Positions 16,162 to 25,090 of a DNA stretch of 64,000 bases are shown in pieces (within the stretch, counting starts at the first letter, position 1; each line of letters starts with the position of its first letter). The translations under genes and the position numbers were made by a program. Origin of the DNA: a virus. The notes below the pieces were generated by a model. The model saw only the letters and a list, made by a program, of their open reading frames with translations, was not told where the DNA came from and made no database searches. The stretch is from positions 1-64,000 of IMG/VR virus record IMGVR_UViG_3300047551_002099. One strand, given 5' to 3'.

Positions 16162-17208
16162 ATGGCTACAGTACCTTTAACTGGAACTCCTGGATTTCGT
16201 TTTTTATGGCACCTCTACCCGAGTGCCCGTAGTGGCGGTCTTAGCTACTACCCCTATTACAGCACCGTAGAGCAAGGTCTGGCTCCTAGCTGGACTCCTC
16301 CGGTTGCTTCTGGTTTGACCACGGCTCCTACTTCCTATACGGTTGCAATTTCGGCTGGTCGTGCCTACCTGGACGGTGAAATCGCTGTCTTGACCGCTGG
16401 TCAAAACGTCGTGGTTAACCCTGGTGATCCTCTGTTTGCTCCCCCGGTTAACGGCGTTAACGACTACCCTATTTACCTGAGCCCCACCCGGATTCTTCAA
16501 CCCGTGGTTAAAGGTGACACTCCTCCGACGACTTATCTGAACGGAGCTGCTATCACCGCTGGTGCCCAGTACGCTGAATGTATTGATTTCGGTGAGTACC
16601 TTGGAGCTACTGATTTCTATCAATATAACGGGACTACCTGGGCTAAATACGACCCCACCTTCGCAGCTCCGATGTTACCTGCTCAGGCTGGTAAGAACCG
16701 GATTTACGGTGGTGGTATGGTTCCTTCTGTTGGAGCTAACAACCTAACGGTTCGGGCTCAAGAGAAACGAATCTACATCGAGAACAAGTACCCCCCGTAC
16801 ACCAACTCTAACTCCAAAGCACTTCTCCGGGATGGCTGTTCCTTGGAGTTGGCTAATGTTTCTCTGTACTACTTCGTTCTTCCCCTCAGCATTAAAGTTG
16901 CCACAACGGCTAGCTCTGCTACCATTACGACTGACGCTGCTACGGCTGCCGTACTGGCTGATATGGTTGCTGCAGCTGGTAGTGTTGGCGCTCTTGCGGT
17001 CAAACTTACTGGACCTTCTGGGTTCTTCACCGGCGGTGGAGCTTCTTCTAACATTACTGCTATTAGTGGTACTAACATCACTACAGCTGCTACAGTAGTA
17101 GCTAACAACGCTGAAGTTACTCTGACCATCGAGCCCCAAACGGCTGGCCGTATCTACCTTCTAGCCCCTGCTAAATCTGCGTTGTTGGTAAACAGCATCC
17201 CCGTCTAG
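16162..17208 (+). CDS. Probable capsid decoration or head structural protein
   Basis: This 348-aa protein is not recognised by family. It is rich in Ala, Thr, Val, Gly and Tyr, with predicted beta-structure throughout and no signal peptide or transmembrane helix. The C-terminal third is Ala/Thr/Ser-rich and low in charge (VATTASSATITTDAATAAVL), which suits an exposed beta-sandwich. It follows the major capsid gene and shows the same strongly biased codon choice, so an abundant head protein such as a decoration protein is the best inference. The start ATG abuts the TAA of a 14-codon ORF (16117-16161), and AAGGAC lies 14 bases upstream. It could also be a head fibre. Confidence 0.65.
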   Translation: MATVPLTGTPGFRFLWHLYPSARSGGLSYYPYYSTVEQGLAPSWTPPVASGLTTAPTSYTVAISAGRAYLDGEIAVLTAGQNVVVNPGDPLFAPPVNGVNDYPIYLSPTRILQPVVKGDTPPTTYLNGAAITAGAQYAECIDFGEYLGATDFYQYNGTTWAKYDPTFAAPMLPAQAGKNRIYGGGMVPSVGANNLTVRAQEKRIYIENKYPPYTNSNSKALLRDGCSLELANVSLYYFVLPLSIKVATTASSATITTDAATAAVLADMVAAAGSVGALAVKLTGPSGFFTGGGASSNITAISGTNITTAATVVANNAEVTLTIEPQTAGRIYLLAPAKSALLVNSIPV

Positions 17209-17220
17209 ATTTAACTTCCA

Positions 17221-17823
17221 ATGCCTAAGCAAATCTTAGCTGTCGCGCCTGTCAATCTTAGAATTGCCGGGCGCGTTTATTCAATTGAAGCTGGCAAAAC
17301 TCTACCTGTGTCTGACGACGAAGCCTCTATGATTTTTGCCAGTCCCAGCTCTAGCAAGTTTAAACTTGTAGGTGACTTTATGTCAGAAACTCCAATTAGC
17401 ATTCATAACGCGGGTCTTCCTGCGTACACCCCACCTAAAACCGTAGCCCCAGACTTGGCCGCCCACAAAGATTGGGCGACGCCGTTTGTCCCTGGAACTG
17501 TTCTTGACCCAATCCTTTCCCCGGTAGCCCAACCGGTTCAAGCTGGTGAGGATTTTTTCGACGCGGTAATGGACACGGCGAGTGTTTCATTACCGCTGCC
17601 GGCCCAACAGGATACGGATTATCCTGAAGCTTCTATCGACGTTGCTCCAGAACGAACTTCAATTACTCCTGACACCCACTGGTCAAAAGTTAAGGTTCAT
17701 CTTTCCTTACTAGAGAAGGAAGAGCCAATCAACTACACGGCTGTCCAGGAAATCAAATTGATGTTCCCTAAATCTGTATCTATCCAAGCTCAGTGCGACC
17801 GTATTTTAGCCACCCAAGGATAA
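17221..17823 (+). CDS. Head/neck-module protein, function unknown
   Basis: This 200-aa protein is unrecognised. The N-terminal about 60 residues (MPKQILAVAPVNLRIAGRVY...ASMIF) look like a small beta domain. A Pro-rich middle follows (AYTPPKTVAPDL, LDPILSPVAQPV). The C-terminal about 50 residues are helical (HLSLLEKEEPINYTAVQEIKL). It lies between the probable decoration protein and a 589-aa protein, where head-completion or connector proteins are usually encoded. That placement is the only functional hint. Confidence 0.6.
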   Translation: MPKQILAVAPVNLRIAGRVYSIEAGKTLPVSDDEASMIFASPSSSKFKLVGDFMSETPISIHNAGLPAYTPPKTVAPDLAAHKDWATPFVPGTVLDPILSPVAQPVQAGEDFFDAVMDTASVSLPLPAQQDTDYPEASIDVAPERTSITPDTHWSKVKVHLSLLEKEEPINYTAVQEIKLMFPKSVSIQAQCDRILATQG

Positions 17824-17833
17824 AGGACTGACC

Positions 17834-19603
17834 ATGGCGACCACCTTTAACTTTGAAGACCGCTTTTCCTACCCCCAACCCAACGGGATTAGCCCTGGTG
17901 TTGATGCTGAAACTGCCCAAACTTTGGCAGACGATGAAATCGAGCAGGAGTCCCCAGAGTTAAAGAGTATGGCAGCTATGGTTCGTCAATACTCGGTGCT
18001 ACTAAAGCGAAAGCGCACCCTAGATATTTTTAATGTTATTACTCAGCAGACAGACCCACGCTGCGCGTTAATTCTTTCGGCAGCGCGCCGACGCAACACT
18101 AATCTTCCGCTTTTCAAAGGGATTAACGAAGTCCGGCAGGTCATGTTCAATGATGATGCTCGTAATCCTGACCCCAACCGTCCCTTAGACCAGACGTTGA
18201 ACAACCGGTTGTTCAGTGACGGGGTTCGTAGGGCTAGTGCAGCGCTTGCAGCGTCTATTTTAATGGCAGAACTACCTGAAATTCAGCGGGAGTATGCTGC
18301 AAAAGTTGAAGAACAGGCAATTGCTGACTTAGACCGGATTATTGCTACATATGAAATTCAATCCCAGTTGCCCTCTACAGATAAAACATCTGAGCCGGCA
18401 CCAATTGCTTTCTACTTTGAGCCGCTAGACTTTGAAATAGACCCGGCCTTGGAATTAGCCGTTGAGTGGTACTCCCCGTCTATTGTTAATAACTGGACAG
18501 CTGTACAGACCTATACAGGTAAGACATCAACTTGGCATATTGTCAGCGACTTAGCTGACTCAATGAATATGTACACCAGCCAGGATGTCGATAAAGCATT
18601 GCTTGCTTCTGCTGACCTGTCTGGACCTTTACTAGGTTCTTCTTACTATCACACCTTATCTTTCTACCCCCGCAAGCCTATCAACGGGGTGCTGGGTTAC
18701 TCTATTAACGTCAAGATTGAACTTCGACCGACTGGGTCCCCCCAAGAGCCCCCGATTGTGATGGGTGGGGCTACAGCTAACGAAGCAGAAGATATTTACG
18801 GGTTGTCCCCATTTAAGTGGGGCCCTTACCCCAGTTCTATCGACACTTATCCTATCAACGGTAAGATTATCGTCCTGTACTTTGGTAAGTCGGCTGCCTT
18901 GACCCCACAGGAGCTAAACGATGCCTACATACCCACAGTACTTTACTTCCGTAATAAGATTCATTACACCGGGCAACCGACAGCTCTGCTTGACCCAGAT
19001 GACCCGCTAAGCCCCCCAGACCCTGCTAGTATTATAGAACCGCTTCAGCAGGCAACTCTCCGTTTTCGAGTTCAGCCGTGGCATCCTAATATAGCCGCGA
19101 TCGATAACCAACCTGTTGAAGTCAGTGTTCCTTTTGAGCGGCTTTTAAGCGACGGCACAATAAGCCAAGTTGATCTAGATAACAGCCGGTATTCCCAAAT
19201 CGCGGTTCAGCTACTATACGAAATGTCTTATATCGACTTGTCTACTAAAGCAACTGGGTGTATCGTTCGTAATGACCCTGTAGAGCAAGCACAGCCACTA
19301 TCTGGACTAGAGTTAGTAGCGTGGGGGATTAGCAAGTCAGTATCTCACATTGTCTTGGACGTTTTAGAAATACCCCCGGATTTAGAAATGGCAACAGGTG
19401 ATTTAACTGGCCCGAAAACCTCTTTTAGCTCCAATCCCCGCTCCCTGCGGGTGAAGGTTCAGAACGAGGCATTTGCAACAAACCCTCTTCTTGAAGCTGC
19501 CGCTACGCGGGAGCCTATTGGAGTTGTCCCCAAAGCAAATACCAAAGTATGGCGAGCCATCTTAGAGGAATCTAGCTCTGTAGAAGATTCCCGGTACTAC
19601 TAA
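17834..19603 (+). CDS. Large neck/connector-region protein, function unknown
   Basis: This 589-aa protein has no recognised family. Residues about 30-170 are helical and charged (VRQYSVLLKRKRTLDIFNVI, ASAALAASILMAELPEIQREY). The rest is mixed with many Pro and aromatic residues, and includes a stretch on strand-rich segments around 200-400. A good ribosome site (AAAGGA, 7 bases before ATG) precedes it. Its stop shares one base with the ATG of the next gene, implying coupled translation. Position between head genes and the tail sheath suggests a neck, head-tail joining or tail-terminator-complex role, as inference only. Confidence 0.6.
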   Translation: MATTFNFEDRFSYPQPNGISPGVDAETAQTLADDEIEQESPELKSMAAMVRQYSVLLKRKRTLDIFNVITQQTDPRCALILSAARRRNTNLPLFKGINEVRQVMFNDDARNPDPNRPLDQTLNNRLFSDGVRRASAALAASILMAELPEIQREYAAKVEEQAIADLDRIIATYEIQSQLPSTDKTSEPAPIAFYFEPLDFEIDPALELAVEWYSPSIVNNWTAVQTYTGKTSTWHIVSDLADSMNMYTSQDVDKALLASADLSGPLLGSSYYHTLSFYPRKPINGVLGYSINVKIELRPTGSPQEPPIVMGGATANEAEDIYGLSPFKWGPYPSSIDTYPINGKIIVLYFGKSAALTPQELNDAYIPTVLYFRNKIHYTGQPTALLDPDDPLSPPDPASIIEPLQQATLRFRVQPWHPNIAAIDNQPVEVSVPFERLLSDGTISQVDLDNSRYSQIAVQLLYEMSYIDLSTKATGCIVRNDPVEQAQPLSGLELVAWGISKSVSHIVLDVLEIPPDLEMATGDLTGPKTSFSSNPRSLRVKVQNEAFATNPLLEAAATREPIGVVPKANTKVWRAILEESSSVEDSRYY

Positions 19604-20466
19604 TGGATTTTATCTTTCCAACGGAACGACAGGCTGTCAGGGCCTTACTTAACGCTATTGCTAACCACCGTGACGTTAAGAACGCCCCTGTTTACTTTCC
19701 TGTTTTGGTTGGAGAACGTAACGCCCCACAAAAAGTCCCTGTCGTAAGTTTTAGAACCTTTGGTGGCACTGAGTACATTGAAGATGGGGTGACCTTAGCA
19801 GTCTATCCCGTGACTAGCGGTATGGGCCTGGGTAATGCGTTGACCTATCGGGATAACGTTTTAGGGAACGTTGTAGACCCTAACTATAACGTTAAAGCAA
19901 AGCTTAAACTCGTAGTGCAGTTATTTTACCGGGAAACAACCTATAACGCCCCGTTAAAGCTGTACTCTGACGCGTCTTCCTTAACTAAAGACATTGTTAA
20001 ACTGTTGCCCTACGGTCGATTGATTAAGTTTAAAGAAGATGGCTTGGACTCAGCTCCTTTAGCTGACCAGTTACCCTTAGACCGGTTCGTGACTGAAAAT
20101 ACTATTGAAGTTAACGTCCTACCCGGCGAAGAAGTTCTTCGAGATTGGATGGCTATTCTAAGGGGCGTGATCCGGGACTTACCAGTGTTGTATCCCTTCG
20201 CTATGAGAAATCCTAATATTACATTAGTGGAGTACCAAACAAGTAACTGGTTAAAGCCCGAAATTCAAAATCTAGTTTTTCACTCAGCCTACATGGTAGT
20301 CGAATACGACTTGTTTGAACCGGCGCGGACTCCCGACTACCGCCTACCGTCTATTGGAGAGAACTTATTTGTTGAAAACGACCCTGTCGTACCGCCGGAA
20401 ATCCCACCTGTTCCTTTGTACAGCCCGCCTTTAGCTGACCCACCTTCAACCATAGATGTTATATAG
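19603..20466 (+). CDS. Neck or tail-terminator-like protein, function unknown
   Basis: This 287-aa protein starts one base into the stop codon of the preceding gene. It begins MDFIFPTERQAVRALLNAI and contains VQLFYRETTYNAPLKLYSDA and, further on, NLVFHSAYMVVEYDLFEP. The pattern of an N-terminal helix, a beta sheet with a value-comparing core and a C-terminal strand pair is compatible with tail-terminator folds, but no specific signature is visible. The position directly ahead of the sheath gene is where a contractile-tail phage often encodes its tail terminator (T4 gp15 role). Treat the function as a placement-based guess. Confidence 0.6.
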   Translation: MDFIFPTERQAVRALLNAIANHRDVKNAPVYFPVLVGERNAPQKVPVVSFRTFGGTEYIEDGVTLAVYPVTSGMGLGNALTYRDNVLGNVVDPNYNVKAKLKLVVQLFYRETTYNAPLKLYSDASSLTKDIVKLLPYGRLIKFKEDGLDSAPLADQLPLDRFVTENTIEVNVLPGEEVLRDWMAILRGVIRDLPVLYPFAMRNPNITLVEYQTSNWLKPEIQNLVFHSAYMVVEYDLFEPARTPDYRLPSIGENLFVENDPVVPPEIPPVPLYSPPLADPPSTIDVI

Positions 20467-20571
20467 TTTCTTTCTTTGTTGGAACTAATAGTCTATTTGT
20501 AAGGTAGTCATTACGAATATTACGGTTGCCGTACAGAACAGGCTTTATGTGTTTGTAGTATAGGTAAAAAG
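20467..20571 (+). promoter_or_regulatory. Intergenic gap upstream of tail sheath
   Basis: At 105 bases this is the longest gene-free stretch on the rightward side, placed before one of the most highly expressed tail genes, so a promoter or processing site is plausible. It is A/T-rich. I see no clear -35/-10 pair, no T4-like late box and no strong hairpin. Confidence 0.25.
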
Positions 20572-23500
20572 ATGGTAGATTACTCATTTCCGAACATTTC
20601 CTTCAACTCTAAGGTTATTGGCCCCGCACCTGTTAACCCCGGCTGGCGCGATAAATATGCCATTATCGGTGAGTTTGACCGTGGCCCTGTTGTACCTGTT
20701 CAGTCTGCAGACCGGTCTGTTTTAGCTTCCCTCTACGGGGAAGATACCAGCTCTGGTTCTATTGCACTGCAGCAGGCGATGCGCCAAGGTGCTACAAACG
20801 CTGTTGTAGCCCGTGTCGTACCCAATAGCCTTCCCTCCCAACTCTATTTTGAGATTGCTGGCGACAGCCTTTTTGTTCAACCCTCGACGGGTTACGAAAG
20901 CGCAATCGCCAACACCAACGTATTAGATACGTTTAATTACACCACCGGTTTCAAGTTCACTCTGGATTACATCGGTGAACCTAACTTTGTTAGAACTGCT
21001 TATGGCGACATCAGCAGCCGTAACCGCCCCATCGACCACCCCACCTTCAACGGTCGGGCTCAGATGAACTACATGGTTACGCGTGTACAGTCTGCCGACG
21101 CTGCCCAACGAGTTGTTTACGAAGATAGCAACGAGGTTCTTGAAGTTACTCTTCACAACAGCAGCCGCGACGACTACCAACTCGTTACTTTCGAAGAAGG
21201 TAACAACGTTTACGTTGAGCAATACCTAAAGCCCGGCTTTACCCTGCGCTCTTCCACTAGCGCTCAACAAGAAGGTCTTGTGATCGCTTGTGAACCCTAC
21301 GAATATAGTGAAGGGGTAAAAGCTGTTCTGGTTAAAGGTCACTACAGCCCGGCTAACGCTTACAGCGGCGCTGTTGTTACAACCAGCGGGCTTTACAACG
21401 TTACGGTTACTGACTTTAAGAAAGGGTCTAACGTAAACAGCCCCACCCTATCTATCCTGGCTCAATCGGTTGCCCTGGTTGGTGGCAGCGCCTATGAAGT
21501 TAGCGCCGCTGTTAACAACGGTGGGAACATTGATGTCACCTTAGCAACTAATGTAACCGGCAGCGCTAAAGAAGACGCTCCTGTTTCCTTTGTTCCTAAG
21601 GTCACCACTGTCACCTACGACTCGGTTGATAAAGTTACCGATATTACCTTGACTGGTGTCTTGGCTAACACGGACATCGCTGTTGGCAGCAAGCTAACCT
21701 TTAGTGCTAAAGATGCTTCTTACACTGTTTCGGCTATCAGCACTGCCTGGTCTTCCGGCACTGTTACTGTCGAAGTAGAAGGTGACGTTCGCGCTGGTGT
21801 CAAAGTCAAAGACTACGCTTTGGTAACGACCGCTGATTCCAACGAACAGTTAGACACCTTTAAAGTTCACTTCCCGTCTGTCACGCAGTATATTCTGGGT
21901 TACAGTCTCCGCTCCTTTGACAACAGCGCGCTGCAGTCCCGGTCTACTAGCCGCTCCTATCTGACGATTGGGTCGTCTGCTACTAAACCAGTTCGCTACT
22001 TCGATGGTTTTGTGAACTACGCTGTTGATGCTTGCCTAGTCTTCCAAGAAGGTGACGGTGGTGTTTATCATAAGATTCCTTACCTGACCGGTCTGAAGAA
22101 CCTACAAGAAGCCCAGCTTCTTGAGCGGGAGTACTTTGGGCTTGAGCTTTACTTTGGTCGTCCCAATGACCGTAAAGTTTACCTAGCTGAAACCACCATC
22201 TTTAACATTCCGCTTGTTAAGAGTGAAGCGGTAATCGGCGGTGAAAGCGGCAGTGAAACGGCTTACCCGAAAGGAACCCTGGCAACAACGATTCTTCGTG
22301 ACCTTGAGTATGCTATCTACGGTGACCCGGCCATGGCGTCCATGGTTAAGGACATCAAAGTAGATATTACGCTGCTGCCCTTTAAGTTCAGCGGGGAAGC
22401 TTCTTTTGTTGGCGTTAAATCCAACCGCCTGCGCTGGAACTTGGAACGTTATGTTGCCGGCCCTAAAGCGGTTTACTCTTCTAAGTCTGGGGCTGTACTG
22501 ACCTTTGACGCGGTGCCTGATATTATCCTGGGCAAAGAAGACGACTACAGCGTCATTATCGACGGTGTTGCCTACCCCCTGACCGCTGCGTCTTCTACTA
22601 CAGTTACTGTAGACGTTGATGATCTAAGCGTCCTGGATATTCTATCCACTGGTGACGAACTGGAGTTCCGCTCCCAAGTTCAGACCAAAGATATCCTAAT
22701 CCGTCGTCAGCCTGAAGTTGACTTCGACACTCTAGACTACGGGCTAGACAAGTTCTATCCCTTCATCAACGGTCGGGATACGGCTTCCCACGCCTACGCT
22801 GATTTCTACGCACTGAATGGTAAATCCCTGATTCGCGTCGTTGCTTTAAACCCTGGTATTTACGGCAACAACATTAAAGTCAGCATCGTCCCCGATGAAG
22901 TTACCGTTAATAGCGCTAAGTTCTACCTACAAGTAGAAGACACCAACCCTGGTGTGATTCTTGGTGGGCCTAAAACTGAACTGTGGTACCTAGACAACCG
23001 GGAAATTGACCCTGAAACTGGCGCTTACCTGTCGGTTAAGCAGTCGAACCTAGTTCGCGCTTACTTCCTACCTGTAATCGAGCCGGTTAACGTTAGCGAC
23101 TTAATCAACACGATTGATGAGTCTCTGTTCCAAGGGCTGCCTCTGCGGATTGCACCACCTTTAGAAGTCCAAGATTCGGCTTATGCCTCTGGTATCACCC
23201 GTGTCACTTCCCAAGGGGGCTCTTTCATCCGTAATGTTACCCTCTCTGGTGGAACTGAGTTTGTTGACCCTGCCCCTGACGCGGCTATCCGCGCTCGCCG
23301 GGATGGTTACCTAGCTGCTCTCCGCTCTCTGGAAAAAGAAGATGTTGCTTGGATTGCTATCGCTGGCATCTACTACGGCGACAACGACTACCAAGAAGTC
23401 TTTGACGAGCTAAAAGCGCAGTGTGAACGCGCCACCACCTTGAACGGCCTCCGTCGCGGTGTTGTGAGCCTGGCTCCTAATGTGTCTCCCCGTCAAGCCT

Positions 23501-24168
23501 CTGTCCTCCGTGACCGGATTAACAGCGACAAGATTGTTCAAATTGCTGGTTCTATCCAAGGGGTTAACCTGAACGGTCAGATTTACCAAACTCAAGGCGC
23601 TACTGGCATCTACGTTGGTCTCCGCTGCGCCCGTCCGCCCCATATCTCTACCGCTTCTACCTACAGTGGTGGTTACGCCGAAAACGTAAGTTTCAGCAAC
23701 ATCAAATCTTCTCCTGATGTGTTAGACGCCTACACCCGCGGCGGTACGGAAGTGCTCTTCTACGATTCCGGTCTGAAGCTCTTTAAGTTCTTGAACGGGA
23801 TTACCACCAGCCGCGACCCCAACAAGAAGTATGTATGTGTGCTTGAAGTTTGGGACCAAATGAAGCACGACCTTTACAACTACTTGCAGTACGTCCGGTC
23901 TGAGCCCAACACTCGCGACCTTCAAAAACGGGTTGCCTCTTCTGTAGATGCTTATCTACAACAGAAGTACCGCGACGACTGGTTCATGCGGATTGCTCCT
24001 ACGATCTGTGGGCCTGCTAATAACACCGAAGCCGATATGATTCGTGGCAAGCTGTTTATCACGGTACGGGCTACGCCTACGTTCCCTGCTGACTTCATTG
24101 TCGTTAACGACATTATGGATCTCAGCGAGACCTTCAGCTTTGAAACGCAGCCTATTAGTTCTTTCTAG
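20572..24168 (+). CDS. Contractile tail sheath protein, unusually long
   Basis: This 1,198-aa protein is the tail sheath. The N-terminus (YAIIGEFDRGPVVPVQSADRS, then ALQQAMRQGATNAVVARV) matches the sheath pattern of an early beta sheet and a ring-forming helix. The C-terminal third has DVAWIAIAGIYYGDNDY, then INSDKIVQIAGSIQG. It closes with a region resembling the conserved sheath core (LYNYLQYVRSEPNTRDLQKR ... GKLFITVRATPTFPADFIVV). Typical sheath proteins are about 350-700 aa. The extra length lies mainly in residues about 200-450 and 570-800. These are Val/Thr/Ser-rich and look like inserted beta domains facing outward. It precedes the tube gene as in other myoviruses. The assignment is firm. 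Confidence 0.88.
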   Translation: MVDYSFPNISFNSKVIGPAPVNPGWRDKYAIIGEFDRGPVVPVQSADRSVLASLYGEDTSSGSIALQQAMRQGATNAVVARVVPNSLPSQLYFEIAGDSLFVQPSTGYESAIANTNVLDTFNYTTGFKFTLDYIGEPNFVRTAYGDISSRNRPIDHPTFNGRAQMNYMVTRVQSADAAQRVVYEDSNEVLEVTLHNSSRDDYQLVTFEEGNNVYVEQYLKPGFTLRSSTSAQQEGLVIACEPYEYSEGVKAVLVKGHYSPANAYSGAVVTTSGLYNVTVTDFKKGSNVNSPTLSILAQSVALVGGSAYEVSAAVNNGGNIDVTLATNVTGSAKEDAPVSFVPKVTTVTYDSVDKVTDITLTGVLANTDIAVGSKLTFSAKDASYTVSAISTAWSSGTVTVEVEGDVRAGVKVKDYALVTTADSNEQLDTFKVHFPSVTQYILGYSLRSFDNSALQSRSTSRSYLTIGSSATKPVRYFDGFVNYAVDACLVFQEGDGGVYHKIPYLTGLKNLQEAQLLEREYFGLELYFGRPNDRKVYLAETTIFNIPLVKSEAVIGGESGSETAYPKGTLATTILRDLEYAIYGDPAMASMVKDIKVDITLLPFKFSGEASFVGVKSNRLRWNLERYVAGPKAVYSSKSGAVLTFDAVPDIILGKEDDYSVIIDGVAYPLTAASSTTVTVDVDDLSVLDILSTGDELEFRSQVQTKDILIRRQPEVDFDTLDYGLDKFYPFINGRDTASHAYADFYALNGKSLIRVVALNPGIYGNNIKVSIVPDEVTVNSAKFYLQVEDTNPGVILGGPKTELWYLDNREIDPETGAYLSVKQSNLVRAYFLPVIEPVNVSDLINTIDESLFQGLPLRIAPPLEVQDSAYASGITRVTSQGGSFIRNVTLSGGTEFVDPAPDAAIRARRDGYLAALRSLEKEDVAWIAIAGIYYGDNDYQEVFDELKAQCERATTLNGLRRGVVSLAPNVSPRQASVLRDRINSDKIVQIAGSIQGVNLNGQIYQTQGATGIYVGLRCARPPHISTASTYSGGYAENVSFSNIKSSPDVLDAYTRGGTEVLFYDSGLKLFKFLNGITTSRDPNKKYVCVLEVWDQMKHDLYNYLQYVRSEPNTRDLQKRVASSVDAYLQQKYRDDWFMRIAPTICGPANNTEADMIRGKLFITVRATPTFPADFIVVNDIMDLSETFSFETQPISSF

Positions 24169-24176
24169 ATAGATTG

Positions 24177-24203
24177 AGCCCGGTTAGTTAAGCTAGCCGG
24201 GCT
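24177..24203 (+). terminator. Hairpin between sheath and tube genes
   Basis: An inverted repeat with ten pairs (AGCCCGGTTA / TAGCCGGGCT, one G-T wobble) and a 7-base loop lies 9 bases after the sheath stop codon. It has no downstream T run, so partial termination or mRNA 3'-end protection is more likely than strong termination. Confidence 0.5.
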
Positions 24204-24237
24204 GGTCTGATAACCACTGCACGTATGGAGTAAGATT

Positions 24238-24999
24238 ATGGAATTTATCACTAGAGCCGCGGTAAACAACGCGATTTTAGACCCTCTTCAAGGTTTTGAC
24301 TGTGATGTCTACGTTCAAGACCAAGCCACTGGTAAACAGCTTATTATCGGGCGCTTCACCAGTTTTCAGTTCACGGTTCGTAATGCCACTGAGCCCTACA
24401 TGGAGTTCAACCAACGAGTAGCCCGTTTACTTGACGGTGAGTTCCAGTTTGGTTGGGTGCTAGAGCGCGGTTTAATTGACACCCGCTTTCTAGAAGATAC
24501 CTTTGGTATAATGTCCTTGTCCCGTGAGCAGCGGATTTCCCGTAGCCCCCGCTTCCAGATTACGGTTGAACTGAACGCCCCTGAACTGGCCAATCCTATT
24601 GATGGTAAAGCAACAGAAGGCGCTCAAGAGTTAATGGGCGGTGAAATTGTTGTTAACAACCGTGTGACCCGCGCTGCCACTGGTAAATATCGTCTGGTTT
24701 ATGCCAAGACTGATTCTTTTACCTTCGGCGCTATGGCTGGTCGGAATGTAATCGCTACCCGCTGGGAAGGTCTCTGTGAAGGGATTTACTACAGCAATCA
24801 AGCCGATATCTGGCCTGGTCAAACCCTTGGTAAAGGCGTTAGTGTTAACAGCAACTCGCCGACGAGTAAGACTATTCTTACTGGCCGGTCGCTGTCTGAT
24901 ACGCCTGGTAGTGCCAAAGGCCCTGAGTGGGATATTTGGGGATCTCAACTGGGCGAAGCAGCCTTACCTGACGGTGGCTCCAACGGTATTCCCGAATAA
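24238..24999 (+). CDS. Tail tube protein
   Basis: This 253-aa protein is the likely inner tube subunit. It follows the sheath gene, has the usual tube length plus a C-terminal extension, and contains a beta-rich core. FDCDVYVQDQATGKQLIIGR and FTSFQFTVRNATEPYMEFNQR are followed by FQFGWVLERGLIDTRFLED, which fits the first sheet and long helix of T4 gp19-like tube proteins. The last about 55 residues are Gly/Ser/Pro-rich and probably surface-exposed. The ribosome site GGAG is eight bases ahead of the ATG. Sheath-tube gene adjacency is the strongest support, since the sequence signature alone is weak. Confidence 0.75.
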   Translation: MEFITRAAVNNAILDPLQGFDCDVYVQDQATGKQLIIGRFTSFQFTVRNATEPYMEFNQRVARLLDGEFQFGWVLERGLIDTRFLEDTFGIMSLSREQRISRSPRFQITVELNAPELANPIDGKATEGAQELMGGEIVVNNRVTRAATGKYRLVYAKTDSFTFGAMAGRNVIATRWEGLCEGIYYSNQADIWPGQTLGKGVSVNSNSPTSKTILTGRSLSDTPGSAKGPEWDIWGSQLGEAALPDGGSNGIPE

Positions 25000-25003
25000 G
25001 TAG

Positions 25004-25018
25004 CACGAACCGTTCGTG
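25004..25018. repeat. 15-bp palindrome, copy 2 (centre C), after tube gene
   Basis: CACGAAC-C-GTTCGTG lies three bases after the tube stop codon. The arms are identical to those at 14242 and 45286, and this copy is the exact reverse complement of the one at 45286. Confidence 0.75.
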
Positions 25019-25045
25019 TTTAGTTAAGCTGTACAACCCTTTTGG

Positions 25046-25076
25046 AAAGCACTCTATACTAGTTATAGAGTGCTTT
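25046..25076 (+). terminator. Strong hairpin after tail tube gene
   Basis: A perfect 13-bp inverted repeat (AAAGCACTCTATA / TATAGAGTGCTTT) with a 5-base loop CTAGT stands 47 bases after the tube stop and 15 before the hub start. The 3' arm ends TTT, with AACTAATTT following, so the U tract is short. It probably separates abundant tube/sheath message from baseplate message. Confidence 0.65.
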
Positions 25077-25090
25077 GAACTAATTTACTA

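Noticed and set aside
25046-25076. Hairpin after the tube gene as a small RNA gene
   Set aside because: Only a simple stem-loop between two coding genes; termination or message protection is the simpler explanation.
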